30,000 nt of DNA. It comes from Glandiceps talaboti (taxonomy: Eukaryota > Hemichordata > Enteropneusta > Spengelidae). How positions within the stretch are numbered: the first letter of the stretch is position 1; each line of letters starts with the position of its first letter. The position numbers and the translations under genes were made by a program. The notes under the pieces are model-generated. The model was not told where the DNA came from. It did not search any database and saw only the letters and a program-made list of their open reading frames with translations. The stretch is from assembly GCF_964340395.1 (NCBI RefSeq), contig NC_135565.1, positions 2,305,001 to 2,335,000 on the forward strand. The letters are read 5' to 3'. Below are positions 1 through 14,587 of this stretch, piece after piece.

Positions 1-953
1 CTGTGTCATGATACTACATGTAATGTACATTGTACACTTGGATGTACACTGTGTCTTGATACCACATGTAATGTACATTGTACACTTGGCTGTACACTGT
101 GTCTTGATACTACATGTAATGTACATTGTACACTTGGCTGTACACTGTGTCATGATACTAGATGTAATGTACATTGTACACTTGGCTGTACACTGTGTCA
201 TGATACTAGATGTAATGTACATTGTACACTTGACTGTACACTGTGTCTTGATACTAGATGTAATGTACATTGTACACTTGACTGTACACTGTGTCTTGAT
301 ACTACATGTAATGTACATTGTACACTTGGCTGTACACTGTATCTTGATACTACATGTAATGTACATTGTACACTTGGCTGTACACTGTGTCATGATACTA
401 CATGTAATGTACATTGTACACTTGACTGTACACTGTGTCTTGATACTACATGTAATGTACATTGTACACTTGGCTGTACACTGTGTCTTGATACTAGATG
501 TAATGTACATTGTACACTTGGCTGTACACTGTGTCTTGATACTACATGTAATGTACATTGTACACTTGACTGTACACTGTATCTTGATACTACATGTAAT
601 GTACATTGTACACTTGACTGTACACTATGTCTTGATACTACATGTAATGTACATTGTACACTTGACTGTACACTGTATCTTGATACTACATGTAATGTAC
701 ATTGTACACTTGGCTGTACACTGTGTCTTGATACTACATGTAATGTACATTGTACACTTGGCTGTACACTGTGTCTTGATACTAGATGTAATGTACATTG
801 TACACTTGACTGTACACTGTGTCTTGATACTAGATGTAATGTACATTGTACACTTGGCTGTACACTGTGTCTTGATACTACATGTAATGTACATTGTACA
901 CTTGACTGTACACTGTATCTTGATACTAGATGTAATGTACATTGTACACTTGA

Positions 954-3900
954 CTGTACACTGTGTCTTGATACTAGATGTAATGTACATTGTACACTTG
1001 ACTGTACACTGTGTCTTGATACTACATGTAATGTACATTGTACACTTGGCTGTACACTGTGTCTTGATACTACATGTAATGTACATTGTACACTTGACTG
1101 TACACTGTGTCTTGATACTAGATGTAATGTACATTGTACACATGACTGTACACTGTGTCTTGATACTACATGTAATGTACATTGTACACTTGGCTGTACA
1201 CTGTGTCATGATACTACATGTAATGTACATTGTACACTTGACTGTACACTGTGTCTTGATACTACATGTAATGTACATTGTACACTTGGCTGTACACTGT
1301 ATCTTGATACTACATGTAATGTACATTGTACACTTGGCTGTACACTGTGTCATGATACTAGATGTAATGTACACTTGACTGTACACTGTGTCTTGATACT
1401 ACATGTAATGTACATTGTACACTTGGCTGTACACTGTGTCTTGATACTACATGTAATGTACATTGTACACTTGACTGTACACTGTGTCTTGATACTAGAT
1501 GTAATGTACATTGTACACTTGACTGTACACTGTGTCTTGATACTAGATGTAATGTACATTGTACACTTGACTGTACACTATGTCTTGATACTACATGTAA
1601 TGTACATTGTACACTTGACTGTACACTGTGTCTTGATACTAGATGTAATGTACATTGTACACTTGACTGTACACTGTGTCTTGATACTACATGTAATGTA
1701 CATTGTACACTTGACTGTACACTATGTCTTGATACTACATGTAATGTACATTGTACACTTGACTGTACACTGTATCTTGATACTACATGTAATGTACATT
1801 GTACACTTGGCTGTACACTGTGTCTTGATACTAGATGTAATGTACATTGTACACTTGACTGTACACTGTGTCTTGATACTAGATGTAATGTACATTGTAC
1901 ACTTGACTGTACACTGTGTCTTGATACTAGATGTAATGTACATTGTACACTTGACTGTACACTATGTCTTGATACTACATGTAATGTACATTGTACACTT
2001 GACTGTACACTGTATCTTGATACTACATGTAATGTACATTGTACACTTGACTGTACACTGTGTCTTGATACTAGATGTAATGTACATTGTACACTTGACT
2101 GTACACTGTGTCATGATACTAGATGTAATGTACATTGTACACTTGACTGTACACTGTATCTTGATACTACATGTAATGTACATTGTACACTTGACTGTAC
2201 ACTGTGTCTTGATACTAGATGTAATGTACATTGTACACTTGGCTGTACACTGTGTCTTGATACTACATGTAATGTACATTGTACACTTGGCTGTACACTG
2301 TGTCTTGATACTACATGTAATGTACATTGTACACTTGACTGTACATTGTGTCATGATACTAGATGTAATGTACATTGTACACTTGGCTGTACACTGTGTC
2401 TTGATACTACATGTAATGTACATTGTACACTTGGCTGTACACTGTGTCTTGATACTACATGTAATGTACACTTGACTGTACACTGTGTCTTGATACTAGA
2501 TGTAATGTACATTGTACACTTGGCTGTACACTGTGTCTTGATACTACATGTAATGTACATTGTACACTTGGCTGTACACTGTGTCTTGATACTACATGTA
2601 ATGTACACTTGACTGTACACTGTGTCTTGATACTAGATGTAATGTACATTGTACACTTGGCTGTACACTGTGTCTTGATACTACATGTAATGTACATTGT
2701 ACACTTGACTGTACACTGTGTCTTGATACTAGATGTAATGTACATTGTACACATGACTGTACACTGTGTCTTGATACTACATGTAATGTACATTGTACAC
2801 TTGACTGTACACTGTGTCATGATACTAGATGTAATGTACATTGTACACTTGAGTGTACACTGTATCTTGATACTACATGTAATGTACATTATACACTTGA
2901 CTGTACACTATGTCTTGATACTACATGTAATGTACATTGTACACTTGGCTGTACACTGTGTCATGATACTAGATGTAATGTACATTGTACACTTGACTGT
3001 ACACTGTGTCATGATACTAGATGTAATGTACATTGTACACTTGACTGTACACTGTGTCTTGATACTAGATGTAATGTACATTGTACACTTGACTGTACAC
3101 TATGTCTTGATACTACATGTAATGTACATTGTACACTTGACTGTACACTGTGTCTTGATACTAGATGTAATGTACACTTGACTGTACACTGTGTCTTGAT
3201 ACTAGATGTAATGTACATTGTACACTTGACTGTACACTGTGTCTTGATACTAGATGTAATGTACATTGTACACTTGGCTGTACACTGTATCTTGATACTA
3301 CATGTAATGTACATTGTACACTTGGCTGTACACTGTGTCTTGATACTACATGTAATGTACATTGTACACTTGACTGTACACTATGTCTTGATACTACATG
3401 TAATGTACATTGTACACTTGACTGTACACTGTATCTTGATACTACATGTAATGTACATTGTACACTTGGCTGTACACTGTGTCTTGATACTACATGTAAT
3501 GTACATTGTACACTTGACTGTACACTGTGTCATGATACTACATGTAATGTACATTGTACACTTGACTGTACACTGTGTCATGATACTAGATGTAATGTAC
3601 ATTGTACACTTGACTGTACACTGTATCTTGATACTACATGTAATGTACATTGTACACTTGACTGTACACTGTGTCTTGATACTACATGTAATGTACATTG
3701 TACACTTGACTGTACACTGTGTCTTGATACTACATGTAATGTACATTGTACACTTGGCTGTACACTGTGTCTTGATACTACATGTAATGTACATTGTACA
3801 CTTGGCTGTACACTGTGTCATGATACTAGATGTAATGTACATTGTACACTTGACTGTACACTGTGTCTTGATACTAGATGTAATGTACATTGTACACTTG

Positions 3901-3990
3901 ACTGTACACTATGTCTTGATACTACATGTAATGTACATTGTACACTTGACTGTACACTGTGTCTTGATACTAGATGTAATGTACACTTGA
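954..3990. repeat. Higher-order block A, copy 1 (3037 bp)
   Basis: The 41-bp variant units act as landmarks. Inside this block they are spaced 425, 1097, 137, 569 and 809 bp apart. That equals 59 full units plus 5 short units, 64 units in all. Conceptual translations on both strands match the next block, so identity at the base level is very high. To the left of about 954 the array is made only of full 48-bp units and does not follow this pattern. Confidence 0.85.
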
Positions 3991-6900
3991 CTGTACACTG
4001 TGTCTTGATACTAGATGTAATGTACATTGTACACTTGACTGTACACTGTGTCTTGATACTACATGTAATGTACATTGTACACTTGGCTGTACACTGTGTC
4101 TTGATACTACATGTAATGTACATTGTACACTTGACTGTACACTGTGTCTTGATACTAGATGTAATGTACATTGTACACATGACTGTACACTGTGTCTTGA
4201 TACTACATGTAATGTACATTGTACACTTGGCTGTACACTGTGTCATGATACTACATGTAATGTACATTGTACACTTGACTGTACACTGTGTCTTGATACT
4301 ACATGTAATGTACATTGTACACTTGGCTGTACACTGTATCTTGATACTACATGTAATGTACATTGTACACTTGGCTGTACACTGTGTCATGATACTAGAT
4401 GTAATGTACACTTGACTGTACACTGTGTCTTGATACTACATGTAATGTACATTGTACACTTGGCTGTACACTGTGTCTTGATACTACATGTAATGTACAT
4501 TGTACACTTGACTGTACACTGTGTCTTGATACTAGATGTAATGTACATTGTACACTTGACTGTACACTGTGTCTTGATACTAGATGTAATGTACATTGTA
4601 CACTTGACTGTACACTATGTCTTGATACTACATGTAATGTACATTGTACACTTGACTGTACACTGTGTCTTGATACTAGATGTAATGTACATTGTACACT
4701 TGACTGTACACTGTGTCTTGATACTACATGTAATGTACATTGTACACTTGACTGTACACTATGTCTTGATACTACATGTAATGTACATTGTACACTTGAC
4801 TGTACACTGTATCTTGATACTACATGTAATGTACATTGTACACTTGGCTGTACACTGTGTCTTGATACTAGATGTAATGTACATTGTACACTTGACTGTA
4901 CACTGTGTCTTGATACTAGATGTAATGTACATTGTACACTTGACTGTACACTGTGTCTTGATACTAGATGTAATGTACATTGTACACTTGACTGTACACT
5001 ATGTCTTGATACTACATGTAATGTACATTGTACACTTGACTGTACACTGTATCTTGATACTACATGTAATGTACATTGTACACTTGACTGTACACTGTGT
5101 CTTGATACTAGATGTAATGTACATTGTACACTTGACTGTACACTGTGTCATGATACTAGATGTAATGTACATTGTACACTTGACTGTACACTGTATCTTG
5201 ATACTACATGTAATGTACATTGTACACTTGACTGTACACTGTGTCTTGATACTAGATGTAATGTACATTGTACACTTGGCTGTACACTGTGTCTTGATAC
5301 TACATGTAATGTACATTGTACACTTGGCTGTACACTGTGTCTTGATACTACATGTAATGTACATTGTACACTTGACTGTACATTGTGTCATGATACTAGA
5401 TGTAATGTACATTGTACACTTGGCTGTACACTGTGTCTTGATACTACATGTAATGTACATTGTACACTTGGCTGTACACTGTGTCTTGATACTACATGTA
5501 ATGTACACTTGACTGTACACTGTGTCTTGATACTAGATGTAATGTACATTGTACACTTGGCTGTACACTGTGTCTTGATACTACATGTAATGTACATTGT
5601 ACACTTGGCTGTACACTGTGTCTTGATACTACATGTAATGTACACTTGACTGTACACTGTGTCTTGATACTAGATGTAATGTACATTGTACACTTGGCTG
5701 TACACTGTGTCTTGATACTACATGTAATGTACATTGTACACTTGACTGTACACTGTGTCTTGATACTAGATGTAATGTACATTGTACACATGACTGTACA
5801 CTGTGTCTTGATACTACATGTAATGTACATTGTACACTTGACTGTACACTGTGTCATGATACTAGATGTAATGTACATTGTACACTTGAGTGTACACTGT
5901 ATCTTGATACTACATGTAATGTACATTATACACTTGACTGTACACTATGTCTTGATACTACATGTAATGTACATTGTACACTTGGCTGTACACTGTGTCA
6001 TGATACTAGATGTAATGTACATTGTACACTTGACTGTACACTGTGTCATGATACTAGATGTAATGTACATTGTACACTTGACTGTACACTGTGTCTTGAT
6101 ACTAGATGTAATGTACATTGTACACTTGACTGTACACTATGTCTTGATACTACATGTAATGTACATTGTACACTTGACTGTACACTGTGTCTTGATACTA
6201 GATGTAATGTACACTTGACTGTACACTGTGTCTTGATACTAGATGTAATGTACATTGTACACTTGACTGTACACTGTGTCTTGATACTAGATGTAATGTA
6301 CATTGTACACTTGGCTGTACACTGTATCTTGATACTACATGTAATGTACATTGTACACTTGGCTGTACACTGTGTCTTGATACTACATGTAATGTACATT
6401 GTACACTTGACTGTACACTATGTCTTGATACTACATGTAATGTACATTGTACACTTGACTGTACACTGTATCTTGATACTACATGTAATGTACATTGTAC
6501 ACTTGGCTGTACACTGTGTCTTGATACTACATGTAATGTACATTGTACACTTGACTGTACACTGTGTCATGATACTACATGTAATGTACATTGTACACTT
6601 GACTGTACACTGTGTCATGATACTAGATGTAATGTACATTGTACACTTGACTGTACACTGTATCTTGATACTACATGTAATGTACATTGTACACTTGACT
6701 GTACACTGTGTCTTGATACTACATGTAATGTACATTGTACACTTGACTGTACACTGTGTCTTGATACTACATGTAATGTACATTGTACACTTGGCTGTAC
6801 ACTGTGTCTTGATACTACATGTAATGTACATTGTACACTTGGCTGTACACTGTGTCATGATACTAGATGTAATGTACATTGTACACTTGACTGTACACTG

Positions 6901-7027
6901 TGTCTTGATACTAGATGTAATGTACATTGTACACTTGACTGTACACTATGTCTTGATACTACATGTAATGTACATTGTACACTTGACTGTACACTGTGTC
7001 TTGATACTAGATGTAATGTACACTTGA
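3991..7027. repeat. Higher-order block A, copy 2 (3037 bp)
   Basis: The same 425-1097-137-569-809 landmark order as copy 1 occurs here at an exact offset of 3037 bp. The rare variants CACATGACTG, CTTGAGTG, CATTATACAC and TGTACATTGTGTC recur at the same offset. Confidence 0.88.
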
Positions 7028-9111
7028 CTGTACACTGTGTCTTGATACTAGATGTAATGTACATTGTACACTTGACTGTACACTGTGTCTTGATACTACA
7101 TGTAATGTACATTGTACACTTGGCTGTACACTGTATCTTGATACTACATGTAATGTACATTGTACACTTGGCTGTACACTGTGTCTTGATACTACATGTA
7201 ATGTACATTGTACACTTGACTGTACACTATGTCTTGATACTACATGTAATGTACATTGTACACTTGACTGTACACTGTATCTTGATACTACATGTAATGT
7301 ACATTGTACACTTGGCTGTACACTGTGTCTTGATACTACATGTAATGTACATTGTACACTTGACTGTACACTGTGTCATGATACTACATGTAATGTACAT
7401 TGTACACTTGACTGTACACTGTGTCATGATACTAGATGTAATGTACATTGTACACTTGACTGTACATTGTGTCATGATACTAGATGTAATGTACATTGTA
7501 CACTTGGCTGTACACTGTGTCTTGATACTACATGTAATGTACATTGTACACTTGGCTGTACACTGTGTCTTGATACTACATGTAATGTACACTTGACTGT
7601 ACACTGTGTCTTGATACTAGATGTAATGTACATTGTACACTTGGCTGTACACTGTGTCTTGATACTACATGTAATGTACATTGTACACTTGGCTGTACAC
7701 TGTGTCTTGATACTACATGTAATGTACACTTGACTGTACACTGTGTCTTGATACTAGATGTAATGTACATTGTACACTTGGCTGTACACTGTGTCTTGAT
7801 ACTACATGTAATGTACATTGTACACTTGACTGTACACTGTGTCTTGATACTAGATGTAATGTACATTGTACACATGACTGTACACTGTGTCTTGATACTA
7901 CATGTAATGTACATTGTACACTTGACTGTACACTGTGTCATGATACTAGATGTAATGTACATTGTACACTTGAGTGTACACTGTATCTTGATACTACATG
8001 TAATGTACATTATACACTTGACTGTACACTATGTCTTGATACTACATGTAATGTACATTGTACACTTGGCTGTACACTGTGTCATGATACTAGATGTAAT
8101 GTACATTGTACACTTGACTGTACACTGTGTCATGATACTAGATGTAATGTACATTGTACACTTGACTGTACACTGTGTCTTGATACTAGATGTAATGTAC
8201 ATTGTACACTTGACTGTACACTATGTCTTGATACTACATGTAATGTACATTGTACACTTGACTGTACACTGTGTCTTGATACTAGATGTAATGTACACTT
8301 GACTGTACACTGTGTCTTGATACTAGATGTAATGTACATTGTACACTTGACTGTACACTGTGTCTTGATACTAGATGTAATGTACATTGTACACTTGGCT
8401 GTACACTGTATCTTGATACTACATGTAATGTACATTGTACACTTGGCTGTACACTGTGTCTTGATACTACATGTAATGTACATTGTACACTTGACTGTAC
8501 ACTATGTCTTGATACTACATGTAATGTACATTGTACACTTGACTGTACACTGTATCTTGATACTACATGTAATGTACATTGTACACTTGGCTGTACACTG
8601 TGTCTTGATACTACATGTAATGTACATTGTACACTTGACTGTACACTGTGTCATGATACTACATGTAATGTACATTGTACACTTGACTGTACACTGTGTC
8701 ATGATACTAGATGTAATGTACATTGTACACTTGACTGTACACTGTATCTTGATACTACATGTAATGTACATTGTACACTTGACTGTACACTGTGTCTTGA
8801 TACTACATGTAATGTACATTGTACACTTGACTGTACACTGTGTCTTGATACTACATGTAATGTACATTGTACACTTGGCTGTACACTGTGTCTTGATACT
8901 ACATGTAATGTACATTGTACACTTGGCTGTACACTGTGTCATGATACTAGATGTAATGTACATTGTACACTTGACTGTACACTGTGTCTTGATACTAGAT
9001 GTAATGTACATTGTACACTTGACTGTACACTATGTCTTGATACTACATGTAATGTACATTGTACACTTGACTGTACACTGTGTCTTGATACTAGATGTAA
9101 TGTACACTTGA
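7028..9111. repeat. Higher-order block B (2084 bp), shortened chimera of A
   Basis: Landmark spacing is 569, 137, 569 and 809 bp, or 44 units (40 full and 4 short). The 425 and 1097 intervals of A are replaced by one 569-bp interval. Its first nine or so units resemble the start of A's 809-bp interval, and its last units match the end of A's 1097-bp interval. B is therefore 953 bp (20 units) shorter than A and joins two parts of A out of register near 7440-7470. Confidence 0.82.
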
Positions 9112-12100
9112 CTGTACACTGTGTCTTGATACTAGATGTAATGTACATTGTACACTTGACTGTACACTGTGTCTTGATACTACATGTAATGTACATTGTA
9201 CACTTGGCTGTACACTGTGTCTTGATACTACATGTAATGTACATTGTACACTTGACTGTACACTGTGTCTTGATACTAGATGTAATGTACATTGTACACA
9301 TGACTGTACACTGTGTCTTGATACTACATGTAATGTACATTGTACACTTGGCTGTACACTGTGTCATGATACTACATGTAATGTACATTGTACACTTGAC
9401 TGTACACTGTGTCTTGATACTACATGTAATGTACATTGTACACTTGGCTGTACACTGTATCTTGATACTACATGTAATGTACATTGTACACTTGGCTGTA
9501 CACTGTGTCATGATACTAGATGTAATGTACACTTGACTGTACACTGTGTCTTGATACTACATGTAATGTACATTGTACACTTGGCTGTACACTGTGTCTT
9601 GATACTACATGTAATGTACATTGTACACTTGACTGTACACTGTGTCTTGATACTAGATGTAATGTACATTGTACACTTGACTGTACACTGTGTCTTGATA
9701 CTAGATGTAATGTACATTGTACACTTGACTGTACACTATGTCTTGATACTACATGTAATGTACATTGTACACTTGACTGTACACTGTGTCTTGATACTAG
9801 ATGTAATGTACATTGTACACTTGACTGTACACTGTGTCTTGATACTACATGTAATGTACATTGTACACTTGACTGTACACTATGTCTTGATACTACATGT
9901 AATGTACATTGTACACTTGACTGTACACTGTATCTTGATACTACATGTAATGTACATTGTACACTTGGCTGTACACTGTGTCTTGATACTAGATGTAATG
10001 TACATTGTACACTTGACTGTACACTGTGTCTTGATACTAGATGTAATGTACATTGTACACTTGACTGTACACTGTGTCTTGATACTAGATGTAATGTACA
10101 TTGTACACTTGACTGTACACTATGTCTTGATACTACATGTAATGTACATTGTACACTTGACTGTACACTGTATCTTGATACTACATGTAATGTACATTGT
10201 ACACTTGACTGTACACTGTGTCTTGATACTAGATGTAATGTACATTGTACACTTGACTGTACACTGTGTCATGATACTAGATGTAATGTACATTGTACAC
10301 TTGACTGTACACTGTATCTTGATACTACATGTAATGTACATTGTACACTTGACTGTACACTGTGTCTTGATACTAGATGTAATGTACATTGTACACTTGG
10401 CTGTACACTGTGTCTTGATACTACATGTAATGTACATTGTACACTTGGCTGTACACTGTGTCTTGATACTACATGTAATGTACATTGTACACTTGACTGT
10501 ACATTGTGTCATGATACTAGATGTAATGTACATTGTACACTTGGCTGTACACTGTGTCTTGATACTACATGTAATGTACATTGTACACTTGGCTGTACAC
10601 TGTGTCTTGATACTACATGTAATGTACACTTGACTGTACACTGTGTCTTGATACTAGATGTAATGTACATTGTACACTTGGCTGTACACTGTGTCTTGAT
10701 ACTACATGTAATGTACATTGTACACTTGGCTGTACACTGTGTCTTGATACTACATGTAATGTACACTTGACTGTACACTGTGTCTTGATACTAGATGTAA
10801 TGTACATTGTACACTTGGCTGTACACTGTGTCTTGATACTACATGTAATGTACATTGTACACTTGACTGTACACTGTGTCTTGATACTAGATGTAATGTA
10901 CATTGTACACATGACTGTACACTGTGTCTTGATACTACATGTAATGTACATTGTACACTTGACTGTACACTGTGTCATGATACTAGATGTAATGTACATT
11001 GTACACTTGAGTGTACACTGTATCTTGATACTACATGTAATGTACATTATACACTTGACTGTACACTATGTCTTGATACTACATGTAATGTACATTGTAC
11101 ACTTGGCTGTACACTGTGTCATGATACTAGATGTAATGTACATTGTACACTTGACTGTACACTGTGTCATGATACTAGATGTAATGTACATTGTACACTT
11201 GACTGTACACTGTGTCTTGATACTAGATGTAATGTACATTGTACACTTGACTGTACACTATGTCTTGATACTACATGTAATGTACATTGTACACTTGACT
11301 GTACACTGTGTCTTGATACTAGATGTAATGTACACTTGACTGTACACTGTGTCTTGATACTAGATGTAATGTACATTGTACACTTGACTGTACACTGTGT
11401 CTTGATACTAGATGTAATGTACATTGTACACTTGGCTGTACACTGTATCTTGATACTACATGTAATGTACATTGTACACTTGGCTGTACACTGTGTCTTG
11501 ATACTACATGTAATGTACATTGTACACTTGACTGTACACTATGTCTTGATACTACATGTAATGTACATTGTACACTTGACTGTACACTGTATCTTGATAC
11601 TACATGTAATGTACATTGTACACTTGGCTGTACACTGTGTCTTGATACTACATGTAATGTACATTGTACACTTGACTGTACACTGTGTCATGATACTACA
11701 TGTAATGTACATTGTACACTTGACTGTACACTGTGTCATGATACTAGATGTAATGTACATTGTACACTTGACTGTACACTGTATCTTGATACTACATGTA
11801 ATGTACATTGTACACTTGACTGTACACTGTGTCTTGATACTACATGTAATGTACATTGTACACTTGACTGTACACTGTGTCTTGATACTACATGTAATGT
11901 ACATTGTACACTTGGCTGTACACTGTGTCTTGATACTACATGTAATGTACATTGTACACTTGGCTGTACACTGTGTCATGATACTAGATGTAATGTACAT
12001 TGTACACTTGACTGTACACTGTGTCTTGATACTAGATGTAATGTACATTGTACACTTGACTGTACACTATGTCTTGATACTACATGTAATGTACATTGTA

Positions 12101-12148
12101 CACTTGACTGTACACTGTGTCTTGATACTAGATGTAATGTACACTTGA
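9112..12148. repeat. Higher-order block A, copy 3 (3037 bp)
   Basis: It repeats the 425-1097-137-569-809 order. Relative to copy 2 it is offset by 5121 bp, which is A plus B, so A and B were copied together as a larger unit. After 12148 the array starts like block B again. It then leaves the pattern within about 450-600 bp and ends in divergent units at 13054. Confidence 0.87.
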
Positions 12149-13223
12149 CTGTACACTGTGTCTTGATACTAGATGTAATGTACATTGTACACTTGACTGT
12201 ACACTGTGTCTTGATACTACATGTAATGTACATTGTACACTTGGCTGTACACTGTATCTTGATACTACATGTAATGTACATTGTACACTTGGCTGTACAC
12301 TGTGTCTTGATACTACATGTAATGTACATTGTACACTTGACTGTACACTATGTCTTGATACTACATGTAATGTACATTGTACACTTGACTGTACACTGTA
12401 TCTTGATACTACATGTAATGTACATTGTACACTTGGCTGTACACTGTGTCTTGATACTACATGTAATGTACATTGTACACTTGACTGTACACTGTGTCAT
12501 GATACTACATGTAATGTACATTGTACACTTGACTGTACACTGTGTCATGATACTAGATGTAATGTACATTGTACACTTGACTGTACACTGTATCTTGATA
12601 CTACATGTAATGTACATTGTACACTTGACTGTACACTGTGTCTTGATACTACATGTAATGTACATTGTACACTTGACTGTACACTGTATCTTGATACTAG
12701 ATGTAATGTACATTGTACACTTGGCTGTACACTGTGTCTTGATACTAGATGTAATGTGCATTGTACACTTGGCTGTACACTGTATCTTGATACTAGATGT
12801 AATGTACATTGTACACTTGGCTGTACACTGTGTCTTGATACTAGATGTAATGTACATTGTACACTTGACTGTACACTGTGTCATGATACTACATGTAATG
12901 TACATTGTACACTTGGCTGTACACTGTGTCATGATACTAGATGTAATGTACATTGTACACTTGACTGTACACTGTGTCATGATACTAGATGTAATGTACA
13001 CTTGGCTGTACACTGTGTCTTGATATTAGATGTAATGTACATTGTACACTTGGCGACTTGAAGAATTTTACAATATATCTGATTGATAAATATGGATTAC
13101 ATCAACACGTGGATAAATTTAACCCGACACGAATGTGCGCTGTGCTCTCCCGATTCCATACGTACATTGTACATACACTGCTTCAGCTTTGATCGGCGGA
13201 ACTATCCTAGTATAAGCTTACTG

Positions 13224-13235
13224 CCGCGGCCGCGG
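13224..13235. other. CpG-rich 12-bp perfect palindrome
   Basis: CCGCGGCCGCGG reads the same on both strands. It stands out in otherwise AT-rich DNA. It could be a regulatory or methylation-sensitive site, but nothing else nearby supports that. Confidence 0.5.
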
Positions 13236-14173
13236 TGACTGCACAAAACTTGACAGAAATACCCCTCTACCGATATATAATAATCACCGTGATAAAAACA
13301 AGCAATAATTCGAGTCCCCAACAAGTCGATGAGACCTACTTCTGTTCTGTCCGATCCGAATGCGAGTTTCTTAGGTTTTATATGGGTTTCAGACTCGGAC
13401 TAGAGTATTACGCCCTAGAAAATAATAGATGTAAACTTGTGTTCACAAGCCAAACATGTTACAATACAAGAACACAACGAAAACAGTGAAAAATTTACAG
13501 GTCAGTCTCATTTTATATATGGACAACAAAATTAGGTCGGTCACAGTTCCATTTACATGTACATGATGCAATGACTCGGAGCGTACTTCCATATGCTCGG
13601 AGCAAATCGAACCAATTAGTGTATTATGGGACCAACAAATATATTGTGGCACATGTCCCGATACGCCTTCTTGAAGTTTCCCATTGGTATTCTAATAGCT
13701 AGTATATTTATTCGAGATGAAATATGTTTACTTTGTTGTTAAATGCACTGTTCAAAAGGCGACGCGAGTACGATTGGGCTAAAATATGCCGTCCTTGGCC
13801 CGGGGATGCCGTCAAACGCCACGACGGTATCGTAATGCTTCTTGTCAGCAAATAATAATAAATCAGATAAATAAAAGTCAATGAATGTGAAACACGTGAC
13901 ATTACAAGTGTTTATATATATCTAGTCTAGCCGTTTTGATTTATTTTGCCATAATATGGGGAGATCATATTTTAGCATTTATACCCACAGACACTGCCAA
14001 TTAGTGAGAAAGTGTGAGTAAATATCGGTAAATGTTGGTTAATAAGACATGTAGAGTGTAGTTTTTGTTTACTGATGTCTATTACAACCACCAGCAATGT
14101 ATTTTTTCACAATGCTGTTGAGTGTTATTCACCTGTTGACTACGCGCGTCATAGGCTACGTGCTATCTCCTTA

Positions 14174-14181
14174 TGACGTCA
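14174..14181. promoter_or_regulatory. CRE-type octamer TGACGTCA
   Basis: This is a perfect match to the palindromic CREB/ATF site. A related GCGTCATA lies about 30 bp to the left. No transcription start or exon is evident nearby, so a role is uncertain. Confidence 0.3.
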
Positions 14182-14447
14182 TAAAATCCCGTGGTCTAGG
14201 TGGGACCGGAAATACCCGAAAACTCTCGAAGTAAATCCGAAGGGAAGTGACTGAAAAAAGGTCATTTTAAGGTGTTTGCAGACGCTTTTGAAAAGTTTTA
14301 AAACCAGAATGCATTTCACAAACATGTAGTCTAGCAAATTAGCGATAGTGAATGTGAGCATTTTGAATCACCTTTAAAGAAGATTATGAGCATGTGAGTG
14401 AAGTGTGTATAGTGCCACCAAGAGTTGACTTTACAACTAGTGCAACA

Positions 14448-14465
14448 AGTACATGTACATGTACT
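14448..14465. repeat. 18-bp palindrome of ACATGTAC words
   Basis: AGTACATGTACATGTACT is its own reverse complement. The same word family recurs at 21283-21299 and forms the core of the 48-bp satellite unit. It appears to be a common low-complexity word in this genome. Confidence 0.6.
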
Positions 14466-14587
14466 ACAGTGATTAAAGGTATACTAATGAAGTAATTCTA
14501 TATCCTACTGGACTTGCTGTTGTTTTGAATGTCAACTCCATCACTGTTGACACTGAAAAGAATAGCAAATCCAGTAATCTAGGCTAC

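Larger units (their letters stand above)
1..13054. repeat. 48-bp satellite array, about 275 units
   Basis: Tandem units of 48 bp fill the left edge up to 13054, and the array starts outside the window. Each unit contains TACATGTAATGTACATTGTA followed by CACTTGACTGTACACTG and TGTCTTGATAC. It therefore holds the palindromes TACATGTA, AATGTACATT and TGTACA. Units differ at a few sites: CTTGAT/CATGAT, TACATG/TAGATG, TTGACT/TTGGCT, TGTGTC/TGTATC and ACTGTG/ACTATG. A recurring 41-bp unit lacks seven bases. Because 48 is a multiple of 3, several frames on both strands are open for hundreds of codons. These have no starts, splice sites or codon bias of their own, and I treat them as artefacts. The last units (about 12700-13054) are the most divergent, as expected at an array edge. 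Confidence 0.97.
13055..14587. other. Single-copy spacer, no gene found
   Basis: This is the non-repetitive stretch between the 48-bp and 33-bp arrays. Open frames here (for example 13235-13489 plus and 13443-13652 minus) are short, lack splice or start context and resemble no family I know. The interval probably lies in intron 5 of the minus-strand gene. It contains a CpG-rich palindrome, a CRE-type octamer and an ACATGTAC palindrome, listed separately. The word TACATTGTACA at about 13163-13173, just outside the 48-bp array, resembles part of the satellite unit. Confidence 0.6.

Noticed and set aside
8-13061. Dozens of long open frames on both strands (up to 456 codons) reading HVMYIVHLTVHCVLIL or MYITSSIKTQCTVKCT
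   Set aside because: They are forced by a stop-free 48-bp unit whose length is a multiple of 3. They begin and end at 41-bp units and have no start, splice or codon signals of their own.
14541-14552. A possible last exon after CTATTCTTTTCAG, giving Cys-Gln-Gln-stop in phase with exon 5
   Set aside because: The acceptor is good, but a three-residue ending is weak evidence, and the other phases do not match exon 5.
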